NCBI GenBank assembly: GCA_946482545.1
Contig: CAMLRX010000067.1
Coordinates: 1-26,131 of the forward strand
From: an uncultured Flavihumibacter sp.
GTDB taxonomy: Bacteria > Bacteroidota > Bacteroidia > Chitinophagales > Chitinophagaceae
DNA length: 26,131 nt
Direction: 5' to 3'
Program-made: the position numbers and the translations under genes
The notes under the pieces: generated by a model
Database searches by the model: none
The model's input: the letters and a program-made list of their open reading frames with translations, nothing else
What the model was told of the DNA's origin: nothing
In this document: positions 13,539 through 21,926 of the stretch, piece after piece
Layout: each line of letters begins with the position of its first letter
How positions within the stretch are numbered: the first letter of the stretch is position 1

Positions 13539-14328
13539 TTGTAACTGCGTTTATATTATTTTGGGACAAAGTTAAATATCTTTTTGCTTCCGGCAATAAC
13601 TTACTCTCCGGGAAGCGGTCGGTAAAGTCGTTCACTTCACCGATTACCTGTTCAAAACGTTCTCTTTTTTTCTCCGGGATACTCATTGAAGCGAACTGAT
13701 AATACGATTTAATTACCTGTATCTTGTATTCTTCACTTTTATAAGAATCGGGGAAATTATTCATCAATGCAGTATACGCAATACCTGCAGCCCTGTACTG
13801 TCCTACATTGTAATACAATTCAGCATTTCTGTATTCTTTCAGTTCCAGTTTAGCCCGGCATTCATCGATAATGGTTGTTGCTTCTTTCACTTTTTCCGAA
13901 CCGGGGTGCGTATTGATGAAAGTCTGCATCATATTCATGGCCTTATACGTATTGGCCTGATCCAGTTCAACCTTTGGAGACTGTTTGTAGTAGCTGAATG
14001 CGCGCATAAAATCCATTTCTTCAGCGCGAGGAGAGGTAGGAAACACTTCGAGGAAGCCTTTAAAATAGTTTTCAGCGCTCAGGTAATCGCGCATGTTGTA
14101 AAAACTGTAGGCGAATTTATAGTAGAGGTCTTCAAACTTTTCTGTTCCTTTAAAAACAGGAAACAGCTCCTCATAAAGTTGCTGGGCGTAGTAATACTTT
14201 TTCTTTTCGAAGTAAGTATCGGCCATTTTGAGTTTGTACTCATAGTCGGTACTTTTCTGCACCTTACTGAATTTGGAGCAGGAGCTGAATAAGAGAACGG
14301 CCGCAAGAAGACAGAAGAATGATCTCAT
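13507..14328 (-). CDS. bamD: Outer membrane assembly lipoprotein BamD
   Basis: This is the lipoprotein partner of BamA in outer membrane beta-barrel insertion. From ATG 14328 the protein has 273 residues, with signal MRSFFCLLAAVLLFSSC ending in lipobox FSSC at Cys17. Tetratricopeptide-like repeats follow: YYYAQQLYEELFPVF, DYLSAENYFKGFLEVFP with SPRAEEMDFMRAFSYY, then TYKAMNMMQTFINTHPGS and QYRAAGIAYTALMNNFPDS, and a last unit ending DFTDRFPESKLLPEAK. An in-frame TTG at 14358 adds 10 residues ahead of the signal and is less likely. A perfect -7 box lies only 9-16 nt upstream of the ATG. rpoZ is nested in its 3' end. Confidence 0.92.
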   Translation of the reverse strand: MRSFFCLLAAVLLFSSCSKFSKVQKSTDYEYKLKMADTYFEKKKYYYAQQLYEELFPVFKGTEKFEDLYYKFAYSFYNMRDYLSAENYFKGFLEVFPTSPRAEEMDFMRAFSYYKQSPKVELDQANTYKAMNMMQTFINTHPGSEKVKEATTIIDECRAKLELKEYRNAELYYNVGQYRAAGIAYTALMNNFPDSYKSEEYKIQVIKSYYQFASMSIPEKKRERFEQVIGEVNDFTDRFPESKLLPEAKRYLTLSQNNINAVTNEQVKKTTGR

Positions 14329-14336
14329 AAAGTCGG

Positions 14337-14344
14337 CAAAGTTA
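14337..14344 (-). promoter_or_regulatory. Possible bamD promoter -7 box close to the start codon
   Basis: The minus strand reads TAACTTTG, a perfect TAnnTTTG, whose last base is 9 nt before ATG 14328. Transcription from it would leave a leader of only a few nucleotides. A second box, CATATTTG (one mismatch), lies about 20 nt further upstream and would give a more ordinary leader. Confidence 0.35.
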
Positions 14345-14411
14345 AAATATTTCTTCAAATATGTGTGAAAATCCGTGGTGAACGGGTTCTTCTGCCGTTA
14401 ATTAAATGATA

Positions 14412-14439
14412 AAAAGCCCTCCTTTAAAGGAGGGCTTTT
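14412..14439 (-). terminator. Rho-independent terminator after the ompA-like gene
   Basis: AAAAGCCCTCC-TTTAAA-GGAGGGCTTTT is a perfect palindrome with a strong GC stem, 22 nt beyond the stop at 14462, followed by TTTTTATC on the minus strand. Its symmetry means it could also stop plus-strand transcription. Confidence 0.9.
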
Positions 14440-14461
14440 GTATGAGAGGCAAAAAGTGTGC

Positions 14462-16099
14462 TTATTTTCTTCTCAGATTGGGGTGCGGAGCAGGCACGTT
14501 GTTGGGTCCTTCTTCGTTAGAACCGTCGCGCAGGTCCACAGTGTTGGGGTCGCCACCAGCTTCACCGTATTTGAATACGAAGCGGTCGTTGCTGATACCT
14601 TCTTTCTCAACGAGGTAGTTGATAACAGCGTTTACACGATCCCAGCTCAGTTGTTGAGCAGATTTGTTGGCATCTCCGTAACCAACCACAGCAACTTTAC
14701 AGTTGGGGTTATTGCGGATTTTAGCAGCTACACCGGCGAGAACAGCTTGTGCGTCCTGGCTCAGTTTAACGTTTCTGCCAGTGAAAGATACGCTTGGCAG
14801 ATCACCGATACCGCAACCGCCGAAGTTACCTTTAGCGATCAGGTCTCTGAGTTCAGCGCAGCAGGCTGGCTCTGGGCATTTACCTACACCGTCAGCGTCA
14901 ACAGGCTGGCATTGTGTTGGGGTAACCAGTTCTTTGTCTTTGTAGTCAGGTACACCGTCACCATCTGTATCGCGGCTAACACCGTGAGAATCAACGGGAG
15001 CACCGGCAGGCGTGTTGGGTTCCTGATCGAACTGATCGGTAACACCGTCGCCGTCAGCATCGTCCAATACTGGCTTGGGCAGCTTCATGTGGCGTGGAGC
15101 GTTGATTTCGTTGTAAGCGTAATCCAGCGGATTCAGCCACCACAATGGTGCTACACGTTTAGTGGCACTTCCGATGTTGAAGTTCAGACCTACGCTGAAA
15201 AAGTTCATGAAGTCCTTATCGGGCGTAAGAATGTTGTTGGCAACACCAACGTTTTGGAAACGCTGACCGTCAAGCAGGTCATCACCAGTGAAGGTCAGGC
15301 GATCTTCAAAGGCCAGGCTCACGCGCTTACCGAGACGGAAAGCCATACCCAGACCAACTGTAGCGGAAGGGTTGAATCTTTCTTTGAAGAGTTCACCTTC
15401 GTTGTCGTTTTCAGCTTTAGTTTCGTAATCTCCGTCTAGCAGATCCTTCAGGGCATCTTTAGTATCTTTTCTATTGTCATAATTGTTGCCATTTATGCTG
15501 GAAAAGTTATAAAGCGCATTGCCGTTGAGCAGATCCTGATAGGTTTTGGAGATAGTTCCACCTATACCACCGAAGATATAACCAATGAAGTTAGATTGCT
15601 TCTTGTGGAAACGGATATTATTGAAAGTTACAACACCCTGGATACCAAGATCCTGTACACGGGTTCTGTAGTTGTCAAATGCGGTAGGGTTAGCTCCCTG
15701 ACCATAACCTACACCCCTTTGCGAAGTGGAGAAGCCTGCAGTTCTTTCTTTCCAGTTCAATCCTTTACCCATACCCCACATGTATTCCATACGAAGGGCG
15801 AATACATAACCGAGGTCTTTTTTAACGTGAACACCGAAACCTGGTGTAGGCAGCACGGAAGGAACATCACCAATGATGTTGAACAAGCCACCTTTCACAC
15901 CAAATTCCCACTGGCTCCTCGGCTTGGCGGGGAAGCTGTAAGAATTGTTCATGAATTCGTTGTGCTGAGGAAGTCTTTTTGCAGGAATAACAGAGGAGTC
16001 CATCACATCATACCCTGTGCCGGATTTCTCCTGGGCAAAGGACCCTGATGTAACGAGGCACAAAAGCCCGAATAAAAATTTGTACTTTTTGCTTACCAT
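14462..16099 (-). CDS. OmpA family outer membrane protein with TSP type 3 repeats
   Basis: This 545-residue protein is predicted to anchor the outer membrane to peptidoglycan. It has a signal peptide (FLFGLLCLVTSGSFAQ) and an N-terminal beta-barrel-like region of about 300 residues with alternating aromatics (FGVKGGLFNIIGDVPSVLPT, then NFIGYIFGGIGGTISKTYQD). Calcium-binding thrombospondin type 3 repeats follow (DADGDGVTDQFDQEPNTPAG, then DTDGDGVPDYKDKE). A C-terminal OmpA domain has VSFTGRNVKLSQDAQAVLAG and the peptidoglycan-binding segment QQLSWDRVNAVINYLVEKEG. A short cysteine-rich stretch (KCPEPACCAEL, FGGCGIG) sits between repeats and OmpA domain. It has a strong own promoter and terminator, so it is monocistronic and probably highly expressed. 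Confidence 0.93.
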   Translation of the reverse strand: MVSKKYKFLFGLLCLVTSGSFAQEKSGTGYDVMDSSVIPAKRLPQHNEFMNNSYSFPAKPRSQWEFGVKGGLFNIIGDVPSVLPTPGFGVHVKKDLGYVFALRMEYMWGMGKGLNWKERTAGFSTSQRGVGYGQGANPTAFDNYRTRVQDLGIQGVVTFNNIRFHKKQSNFIGYIFGGIGGTISKTYQDLLNGNALYNFSSINGNNYDNRKDTKDALKDLLDGDYETKAENDNEGELFKERFNPSATVGLGMAFRLGKRVSLAFEDRLTFTGDDLLDGQRFQNVGVANNILTPDKDFMNFFSVGLNFNIGSATKRVAPLWWLNPLDYAYNEINAPRHMKLPKPVLDDADGDGVTDQFDQEPNTPAGAPVDSHGVSRDTDGDGVPDYKDKELVTPTQCQPVDADGVGKCPEPACCAELRDLIAKGNFGGCGIGDLPSVSFTGRNVKLSQDAQAVLAGVAAKIRNNPNCKVAVVGYGDANKSAQQLSWDRVNAVINYLVEKEGISNDRFVFKYGEAGGDPNTVDLRDGSNEEGPNNVPAPHPNLRRK

Positions 16100-16143
16100 A
16101 ACTTATTATTGTTAAGTGTTTAAAAATGGGCCATTTAGTTCGG

Positions 16144-16174
16144 CAAAAATATATATAGTACCTTAATTACCAAA
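16144..16174 (-). promoter_or_regulatory. Textbook Bacteroidota promoter for the ompA-like gene
   Basis: The minus strand has TTTG (complement of 16171-16174), a 19-nt spacer and TATTTTTG (complement of 16144-16151), matching both the -33 and -7 elements. The predicted start is near 16138, giving a leader of about 38 nt to ATG 16099. Confidence 0.75.
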
Positions 16175-16273
16175 TTTTTTGTTGACTAACAAGGCTCTAC
16201 GCAATTTTTATACCCGCTTTCAGCAACTTTACCACTAACTTGCAGCACGGTCATCCCTAACAGGCACAAATAC

Positions 16274-17239
16274 ATGAAACTGGCAAAATCGGTCATACAG
16301 GAAGAACTGAAAGTGTTCGAAAAGGAGTTTGAGCTCGCGGTTAAAAGCAGGATCGCGCTGTTAGACAGGATCATGCAGTATATCGTAAAGCGGAAAGGTA
16401 AGCAACTCCGGCCAATGTTCGTATTATTATCTGCCAGGCTCTGTGGAGAAGTAACACCCGCAGGATACCGTGCCGCCTCCCTGGTAGAACTGCTCCATAC
16501 AGCAACACTGGTACACGATGATGTGGTAGACGATTCCATGGAAAGAAGGGGCTTTTTCTCTATTAATGCATTGTGGAAGAATAAGATAGCGGTTCTCGTA
16601 GGGGATTATTTGTTGTCAAAAGGCCTGCTGCTTTCCCTCGATAACCACGACTTTCGGGTGCTGCAAATCCTCTCCGAAGCCGTCCGGAAAATGAGCGAGG
16701 GGGAACTTCTTCAAATGGAAAAAGCCAGAAACCTCAACCTCCGGGAAGATATTTATTTCGAGATTATCACCAATAAAACAGCCTCTCTCCTCGCCTCCTC
16801 CTGCGCCGCAGGTGCCTACGCTTCTTCTGGCGGAGACGAAGCGCTCACCGACAGAATGCGGGCGTTCGGGGAAAAAGTAGGCATCGCTTTCCAGATCAAA
16901 GACGACCTTTTCGATTACGGAAAAGAAGACGTGGGGAAACCTACCGGAAACGATATTAAGGAGAAAAAACTCACTTTACCCCTTATTTATACACTGAATA
17001 CCGTTGCTCCTCCCCTTCGGAAAGAACTGATTTACCTGATTAAAAACCACAATACCGACCGGGACAAGGTGGATTATATCATGAAAGTGGTGCAGGAATC
17101 GGGTGGAATTGCTTACGCCGCAAAAAAAATGGAGCAGTACCGGGATGAGGCGCTCGAATTGTTGCATTTATTCCCCAAAACAGATGTAAGGGATGCACTG
17201 GAAGAATTGGTCAGGTATACAACTGACCGCTCCTATTGA
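16274..17239 (+). CDS. ispB: Long-chain all-trans polyprenyl diphosphate synthase
   Basis: This class I prenyl elongating enzyme probably makes the isoprenoid side chain of menaquinone. The 321-residue protein has GKQLRPMFVLLSARLCG near the N-terminus. The first aspartate-rich motif is HDDVVDDSMERRG (D82, D83, D86), with the basic pair RR just after. GDYLLSKGLLL, the KT pair in ITNKTASLLA and the second motif FQIKDDLFDYGKE (D210, D211, D214) follow, then GKPTGNDIKEKKLTLPLIY. The residue five before the first motif is small (A77), as in long-chain synthases rather than farnesyl or geranylgeranyl enzymes. Chain length C35 is suggested only by the menaquinone-7 usual in this family of bacteria. 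It is divergent from the ompA-like gene and convergent with htpG. Confidence 0.93.
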   Translation: MKLAKSVIQEELKVFEKEFELAVKSRIALLDRIMQYIVKRKGKQLRPMFVLLSARLCGEVTPAGYRAASLVELLHTATLVHDDVVDDSMERRGFFSINALWKNKIAVLVGDYLLSKGLLLSLDNHDFRVLQILSEAVRKMSEGELLQMEKARNLNLREDIYFEIITNKTASLLASSCAAGAYASSGGDEALTDRMRAFGEKVGIAFQIKDDLFDYGKEDVGKPTGNDIKEKKLTLPLIYTLNTVAPPLRKELIYLIKNHNTDRDKVDYIMKVVQESGGIAYAAKKMEQYRDEALELLHLFPKTDVRDALEELVRYTTDRSY

Positions 17240-17264
17240 TTGAATTTTGTCCTTCAGGTAGCTA

Positions 17265-17300
17265 TAAATAAAAACAGCGACCATTAAAAAATGGCCGCTG
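17265..17300 (-). terminator. Rho-independent terminator of htpG
   Basis: On the minus strand CAGCGGCCATT, loop TTTT, AATGGTCGCTG form an 11-bp stem with one G-T pair, followed by TTTTTATTTATAG. It lies between the convergent ispB and htpG stops; the plus strand lacks a T-run directly after the stem, so it serves htpG mainly. Confidence 0.85.
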
Positions 17301-17323
17301 CGCTATTAATTATACTAGTTTTA

Positions 17324-19147
17324 TTATTGCTTCCCCATCAACTCCACACTCCTGTTAATGAATGCGGTCAGGTCGTTGCCTTTGAGCAATCCCTGCGACA
17401 GCAGGGCAAGGTCTGCCAGGTTACGTACCTGCTTTTCTTTCACCGGTGCCTGCTCCTCGGCAAGTATCTGCTGGTAAATCGGGTGGTTGCCGTTGACGGT
17501 GAGGGTTACTTCATCCGGCATGGCAGCATAGAATCCGCCCATTTGTCCGTTAATGGCGGCCATATCTTTCATACGACGCATAAACTCCGGGCGGGTGGCC
17601 ACAACGGGCGCTGATTCTGGAGAAAGTCCTTTTACCTCAACAGAAACATGGAGTTGATCCAGTTTCAGGTCGAAAAGCGTTTTCAGTTGGGTAGACTGCT
17701 CTTCTGTTAAAACAGAAGTATTGCCTTCTGACTTATCTACCAGGTTATCTGCGATATCCGAATCCACGCGTGTAAAGGTGACATCGTTCCACTTCATCTC
17801 CATATTGTTGATGAAGGCCGCATCCACGATGGTTTCCATTTTCACCACGATATAACCTTTGGCTTTGGCCGCCTGTATATAACTGTCTTGCTGAACAGGA
17901 CTGGTGGTGTACAGGATTACGGTTTTACCATCCTTGTTTTTCTGAAGGGTTTCCGCCGCCATTTTATATTCTTCCAACGTGTAGAATTTCTCGTTGTCCA
18001 CATCCTGTAACAGATGGAACTTCGCCGCTTTGTCGAGGAACTTATCATCGGTCATCATGCCGTACTTCACGAACAGCCCGATATGTTCCCATTTTTCTTC
18101 AAATTCCTTACGGTCTTTGTTGAACATTTCCTCCAGCTTATCAGCCACCTTCTTCGTGATGTGGTTGTTGATCTTCCGCACATTGGGGTCGCCCTGGAGG
18201 TAACTGCGGCTCACGTTCAGTGGGATATCAGGAGAATCGATTACACCATGAAGCAGCATCAGGAATTCTGGCACGATGTCCTTCACTTCATCGGTCACAA
18301 AAACCTGGTTGGAGTAAAGCTGGATTTTATCTTTCTGGATTTCGTAGCTCTGCTTGATTTTGGGGAAATAGAGAATACCAGTTAAGTTAAACGGATAATC
18401 CACATTGAGATGAATCCAGAACAATGGCGGTTCTCCGAAGGGATAAAGTTCCCGGTAAAAATTCTGGTAATCTTCTGTGGTAAGGTCTGAAGGTTTGCGT
18501 GTCCACGCAGGTTGAATATTGTTGATCTGTTTGTCTTCAAAGAAGATGGGCACAGGCAGGAACTTACAGAACTTTTCGAGGATGCTCCGGATGCGGCCGG
18601 CTTCCAGGAACTCTTCACTTTCCTCATTGATGTGCATCACGATATCGGTTCCGCGGAATTCCCTTTGTGACGGCTCTAAAGTATATTCCGGACTTCCGTC
18701 GCAACTCCATTTCACGGCTTCCGCTCCTTCCCTGAAACTTTGTGTGATCACATCCACATGTTTGCTCACCATAAAGGAGGAGTAGAAACCAAGTCCGAAA
18801 TGACCGATGATGTTGGCTTCGTTTTGTCCTTTGTATTTATTGAGGAATTCTTCAGCGCCGCTGAAAGCCACCTGGTTGATGTACCTGTCCACCTCTTCGG
18901 CGGTCATACCCACACCCCGGTCGGAGATCGTGAGTGTTTTGGCTTCGGTATCAATCTTAACGTCGATGCGCAATTCCCCCAGTTCACCTTTCGCCTCTCC
19001 AATGGAGGAAAGGGTTTTGAGTTTCTGGGTAGCGTCTACCGCGTTACTAACGAGTTCCCGCACGAAAATTTCGTGATCGCTGTACAGGAACTTTTTGATG
19101 ATGGGAAAAATGTTCTCGGTTTGAACCCGGATCGCACCTTTTTGCAT
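17324..19147 (-). CDS. htpG: Chaperone HtpG (Hsp90 family)
   Basis: This is the ATP-dependent cytosolic chaperone of the Hsp90 family, 607 residues from ATG 19147. The N-terminal GHKL ATPase shows YSDHEIFVRELVSNAVDATQ (the ATP-contacting Asn is in SNAVDA), ISDRGVGMT, IGHFGLGFYSSFMV and GTDIVMHI. The middle domain has FWIHLNVDYPFNLTGILYFP and IPLNVSRSYLQGDPNVRKI with the catalytic-loop Arg. The C-terminal domain includes NGNHPIYQQIL. A 21-residue in-frame extension (to 19210) lacks family support and runs into the upstream spacer, so MQKGAIRVQTENIF is taken as the start. A small hairpin lies in its leader (19161-19181). It follows the cysteine desulfurase by 80 nt and ends at its own terminator. 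Confidence 0.96.
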   Translation of the reverse strand: MQKGAIRVQTENIFPIIKKFLYSDHEIFVRELVSNAVDATQKLKTLSSIGEAKGELGELRIDVKIDTEAKTLTISDRGVGMTAEEVDRYINQVAFSGAEEFLNKYKGQNEANIIGHFGLGFYSSFMVSKHVDVITQSFREGAEAVKWSCDGSPEYTLEPSQREFRGTDIVMHINEESEEFLEAGRIRSILEKFCKFLPVPIFFEDKQINNIQPAWTRKPSDLTTEDYQNFYRELYPFGEPPLFWIHLNVDYPFNLTGILYFPKIKQSYEIQKDKIQLYSNQVFVTDEVKDIVPEFLMLLHGVIDSPDIPLNVSRSYLQGDPNVRKINNHITKKVADKLEEMFNKDRKEFEEKWEHIGLFVKYGMMTDDKFLDKAAKFHLLQDVDNEKFYTLEEYKMAAETLQKNKDGKTVILYTTSPVQQDSYIQAAKAKGYIVVKMETIVDAAFINNMEMKWNDVTFTRVDSDIADNLVDKSEGNTSVLTEEQSTQLKTLFDLKLDQLHVSVEVKGLSPESAPVVATRPEFMRRMKDMAAINGQMGGFYAAMPDEVTLTVNGNHPIYQQILAEEQAPVKEKQVRNLADLALLSQGLLKGNDLTAFINRSVELMGKQ

Positions 19148-19160
19148 AGCAACGATATTT

Positions 19161-19181
19161 TTTGACCCTTCGGGGTTCAAA
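19161..19181 (-). promoter_or_regulatory. Small inverted repeat in the htpG leader
   Basis: TTTGACCC (19161-19168) and GGGGTTCAAA (19172-19181) pair with one bulged base around a TTC loop, 14 nt upstream of the ATG at 19147. It may be an operator or a temperature-sensitive leader hairpin. A near-consensus box TTTCTTTG overlaps it (19178-19185, one mismatch). Confidence 0.3.
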
Positions 19182-19226
19182 GAAAGTGCCAGCGGACGCG
19201 AAACTGCCAAATTTGCGGAACTGCCG

Positions 19227-20354
19227 TTAAATAAGGTCTTTCAGGCGGTCAACAACCTGGTCGATCTCTTCCTTCGTGTTATTTTTACTGAAGGAGAAGC
19301 GCACCGTAACCTGGTTGGGGTTGTTGTTGATGGCCCTGATCACGTGAGATCCCTGCTCCGCGCCTGAGGTACAGGCGCTGCCGCCGGAAGCGCAGATGTT
19401 GTTGATATCAAGGTTGAAAAGCAGTAATTCGGATTTTTCTGTTTTAGGGAAGCTTACGCTCAGTACAGTGTACAGACTTCTGCCCACCGGATCACCGTTA
19501 AAGCCCACGCCTTTCACGTGTTTCTTCAGTTGCTCCATCATGTAGAACTTCAGTTCCTGGATATAGGCACTTTCCTGTTCAAAATTATCCATCGCCATTT
19601 CCAGCGCACGCGCGAATCCTACGATACCGTAAAGGTTTTCAGTACCCGCGCGCATATTTCTTTCCTGGGACCCGCCATGGATGAAAGGTTTGATCTTCAC
19701 GTTCTCATTCACATAAAGCAGCCCGACACCTTTGGGACCGTGAAACTTATGTCCCGCGCCTGTAATAAAGTGCACTGGGGTATTCCGCAGATCGAAGGGA
19801 TAGTGCCCCACCGTCTGAACGGTATCGCTGTGGAAGATGGCACTGTACATTTTACAGAGGTTGCCCACTGCATGCAGGTCAAGCACATTACCAATCTCGT
19901 TGTTGGCGTGCATCAGTGTAACGAGGCATTTTTCTTCGCTGGAAGCGAGTATTCTTTCGAGGTCCTCCAGGTCAACATGACCGTTCGGAAGCAGCTTCAC
20001 GTAAGAAAGCGCCGCTTCACCTGAGTGGTAGAGGTGTTCAACGGTATGCAGGGTAGCATGGTGCTCGATGGGAGAAGTGATGATGTGCCTGCAATTCAGG
20101 TCACGAACGGCGGAGCCGATGGCGGTGTTGGAGCTTTCAGTGCCACCGCTGGTAAAGAAAATTTCCGCCGGGTGTGCATGCAACAACTTGGCTACAGATT
20201 TACGGGCATTTTCCACGGCCAGTCGGCTTTCTCTTCCATAAGAATAAATAGAGGAAGGGTTGCCGAATTTCTCCGTAAGATAGGGCATCATGGCGTCCAG
20301 AACGTTGGGGTCCAATGATGTGGTGGCGGCGTTGTCTAAGTAAATCCTTTGCAC
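19227..20354 (-). CDS. iscS: Cysteine desulfurase (NifS/IscS type)
   Basis: This PLP enzyme removes sulfur from cysteine as a persulfide for iron-sulfur cluster assembly or tRNA thiolation. The 375-residue protein has the start IYLDNAATTSLDPNVLDAM, FTSGGTESSNTAIG, the PLP-stacking His in SPIEHHATLHT, the Asp/Gln pair in HSDTVQTVGH and the PLP lysine K203 in GAGHKFHGPKGVGLLYV. The persulfide cysteine is C328 in ASGGSACTSGAEQGSHV. That short loop with a single residue pattern SACTSG is typical of IscS/NifS (group I) enzymes. Translation starts at a GTG (20354); no ATG lies upstream in frame. No Isc or Suf scaffold genes are adjacent. It follows glmM on the same strand after 100 nt. Confidence 0.93.
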   Translation of the reverse strand: MQRIYLDNAATTSLDPNVLDAMMPYLTEKFGNPSSIYSYGRESRLAVENARKSVAKLLHAHPAEIFFTSGGTESSNTAIGSAVRDLNCRHIITSPIEHHATLHTVEHLYHSGEAALSYVKLLPNGHVDLEDLERILASSEEKCLVTLMHANNEIGNVLDLHAVGNLCKMYSAIFHSDTVQTVGHYPFDLRNTPVHFITGAGHKFHGPKGVGLLYVNENVKIKPFIHGGSQERNMRAGTENLYGIVGFARALEMAMDNFEQESAYIQELKFYMMEQLKKHVKGVGFNGDPVGRSLYTVLSVSFPKTEKSELLLFNLDINNICASGGSACTSGAEQGSHVIRAINNNPNQVTVRFSFSKNNTKEEIDQVVDRLKDLI

Positions 20355-20413
20355 TGTTGTTTGATTTTAATGCACTTGCGTATCTGTAAAATTGCGGAAA
20401 ATATGTGGAATAA

Positions 20414-20446
20414 CAGGTTTGCCAACTGTTTCAATCGACAAACCTG
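20414..20446 (-). terminator. Hairpin between glmM and the desulfurase
   Basis: CAGGTTTG (20414-20421) and CAAACCTG (20439-20446) are perfect 8-bp arms around a 17-nt loop, just after the glmM stop. On the minus strand it is followed only by TTATTCC, so termination would be weak; on the plus strand a T-run follows (GTATTTTTT). It may be an attenuating terminator or a regulatory site. Confidence 0.4.
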
Positions 20447-20454
20447 CGTATTTT

Positions 20455-21834
20455 TTACATAAACTCCTTGATATCCTGCATTAACCGGAGGGCAATATTA
20501 TTGGCCGTTGTCTCAAAATTACTTTCTGCGTAAATACGGATAATAGGCTCCGTATTGGAGGTGCGGAGGTGTACCCAATCGTTGTCGAATTCTATCTTCA
20601 GCCCATCCTCCTGGTTGATCGGCTGGTTCTTGTATTTGGCGCTGATCTTTCCAAAAATAGACGCCACATTAAAGCCTTGTTCCAGCTCAATCTTGTTCTT
20701 GGAAATAAAGTAATCCGGGTATTTTCCACGGAAAGACTTAGTTCCATTGGGATGTTCCGCCAGGGCGCTCAGGAAAAGTCCGATCCCGATCAGTGCATCC
20801 CTGCCATAATGGAAATCGGGCACAATAATGCCGCCGTTCCCTTCACCGCCAATCACCGCGCTCACTTCCTTCATTTTCTTCACCACATTTACCTCTCCTA
20901 CGGCTGAAGGATAATACTTGCCGCCATGCGACAGGGTCACTTCCTTGAGCGCCTTTGTGGACGACATATTGGATACGGTATTTCCTTTCCGGTGCTTCAG
21001 TATATAATCGGCCACGGCCACCAGCGTGTATTCTTCTCCGAACATTGTTCCATCTTCACAAACAAAGCAAAGGCGGTCCACATCGGGGTCCACGGCAATA
21101 CCGAGGTCGTATCCGCCTTTCTTCACCTCATTGCTGAGCGCAACCAGGTTTTCTGGTAAAGGTTCAGGATTGTGGGCGAATTTCCCGTTCACTTCTTCGT
21201 GCAATACTTTTACATCCGTAACGCCCAGTGCTTTCAGCAGCGGCGGCACAAAAAGCGCTCCGGTGGAATTGATCGCGTCCACCACCACACGGAACTTACG
21301 TTTGCCTATGGCTTCCGCGTCCACCAGGGGGTAATTCAGGATGGCGTCAATATGGTATTGCATGTATTTATCGGTGGTTTCCAACTGACCGAGTTTGTCC
21401 ACCTGTGCAAAAACATAATCATCATTCGCGGCCTTTTCCAATACCATTGCCCCTTCTTCCGCACTGATGAATTCACCTACTTCATTCAGCAATTTCAGCG
21501 CGTTCCATTCCTTGGGGTTATGGCTGGCAGTAAGAATGATGCCGCCTGCAGCCTTTTCAGCCGGAACAGCCATTTCCACTGTTGGCGTGGTGGAAAGTCC
21601 GAGGTCCACCACATCAAGCCCCAGCGCATTGAGGGTACTCACCACCAGGTTGCGTACCAGTTCGCCGCTGATGCGTCCGTCGCGGCCGATCACTACCTTA
21701 CGCGATCCGCCTTTAGCCGCCAGCATAGTGCCGTAAGCCGCTGTAAATTTTACTACATCGATGGGTGAAAGGGTGTCGCCGGGTCTTCCGCCGATCGTTC
21801 CCCTGATCCCTGAAATACTTTTGATTAGTGCCAC
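20455..21834 (-). CDS. glmM: Phosphoglucosamine mutase
   Basis: This converts glucosamine-6-phosphate to glucosamine-1-phosphate for peptidoglycan and LPS precursor synthesis. The 459-residue protein belongs to the alpha-D-phosphohexomutase family. Visible: the start ALIKSISGIRGTIGGRPGD, phosphoserine loop LTASHNPKEWNALKLL, metal loop VDPDVDRLCFV, sugar loop IGGEGNGGIIVPD and phosphate-binding loop LRTSNTEPIIRIY. Bacteroidota GlmM proteins start directly before ALIKSISG, so the GTG at 21834 is chosen; an in-frame extension to 21969 translates repeat-like sequence (IHNPKSKIQHS) and is rejected. A perfect -7 box lies 22-29 nt upstream. Annotation as phosphomannomutase is possible, as the family is hard to separate, but the SISGIRGTIGG start fits the GlmM-type of this phylum. 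Confidence 0.9.
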   Translation of the reverse strand: MALIKSISGIRGTIGGRPGDTLSPIDVVKFTAAYGTMLAAKGGSRKVVIGRDGRISGELVRNLVVSTLNALGLDVVDLGLSTTPTVEMAVPAEKAAGGIILTASHNPKEWNALKLLNEVGEFISAEEGAMVLEKAANDDYVFAQVDKLGQLETTDKYMQYHIDAILNYPLVDAEAIGKRKFRVVVDAINSTGALFVPPLLKALGVTDVKVLHEEVNGKFAHNPEPLPENLVALSNEVKKGGYDLGIAVDPDVDRLCFVCEDGTMFGEEYTLVAVADYILKHRKGNTVSNMSSTKALKEVTLSHGGKYYPSAVGEVNVVKKMKEVSAVIGGEGNGGIIVPDFHYGRDALIGIGLFLSALAEHPNGTKSFRGKYPDYFISKNKIELEQGFNVASIFGKISAKYKNQPINQEDGLKIEFDNDWVHLRTSNTEPIIRIYAESNFETTANNIALRLMQDIKEFM

Positions 21835-21855
21835 GTTGTATCCGGTTTTGTGCAA

Positions 21856-21863
21856 CAAAAATA
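21856..21863 (-). promoter_or_regulatory. Promoter -7 box of glmM
   Basis: The minus strand reads TATTTTTG, a perfect TAnnTTTG, giving a start near 21851 and a leader of roughly 17 nt before the GTG at 21834. No convincing -33 element is seen. Its position supports the short GlmM start. Confidence 0.55.
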
Positions 21864-21926
21864 AGGGAAAGGAAAGTAGTAAGAACAGCCCAGAAGCACA
21901 CAACCGATTGCCGAAGATTTTTGAGG

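Noticed and set aside
14438..15439. Open frame of 333 codons on the plus strand opposite the ompA-like gene
   Set aside because: It lies entirely antisense to a gene with signal peptide, TSP3 repeats and OmpA domain, has no recognisable domain, and begins beside the terminator of that gene. It results from biased codon use on the other strand.
19148..19210. Longer start for HtpG
   Set aside because: The 21 extra residues are not part of Hsp90 proteins; the conserved sequence starts at MQKGAIRVQTENIF.
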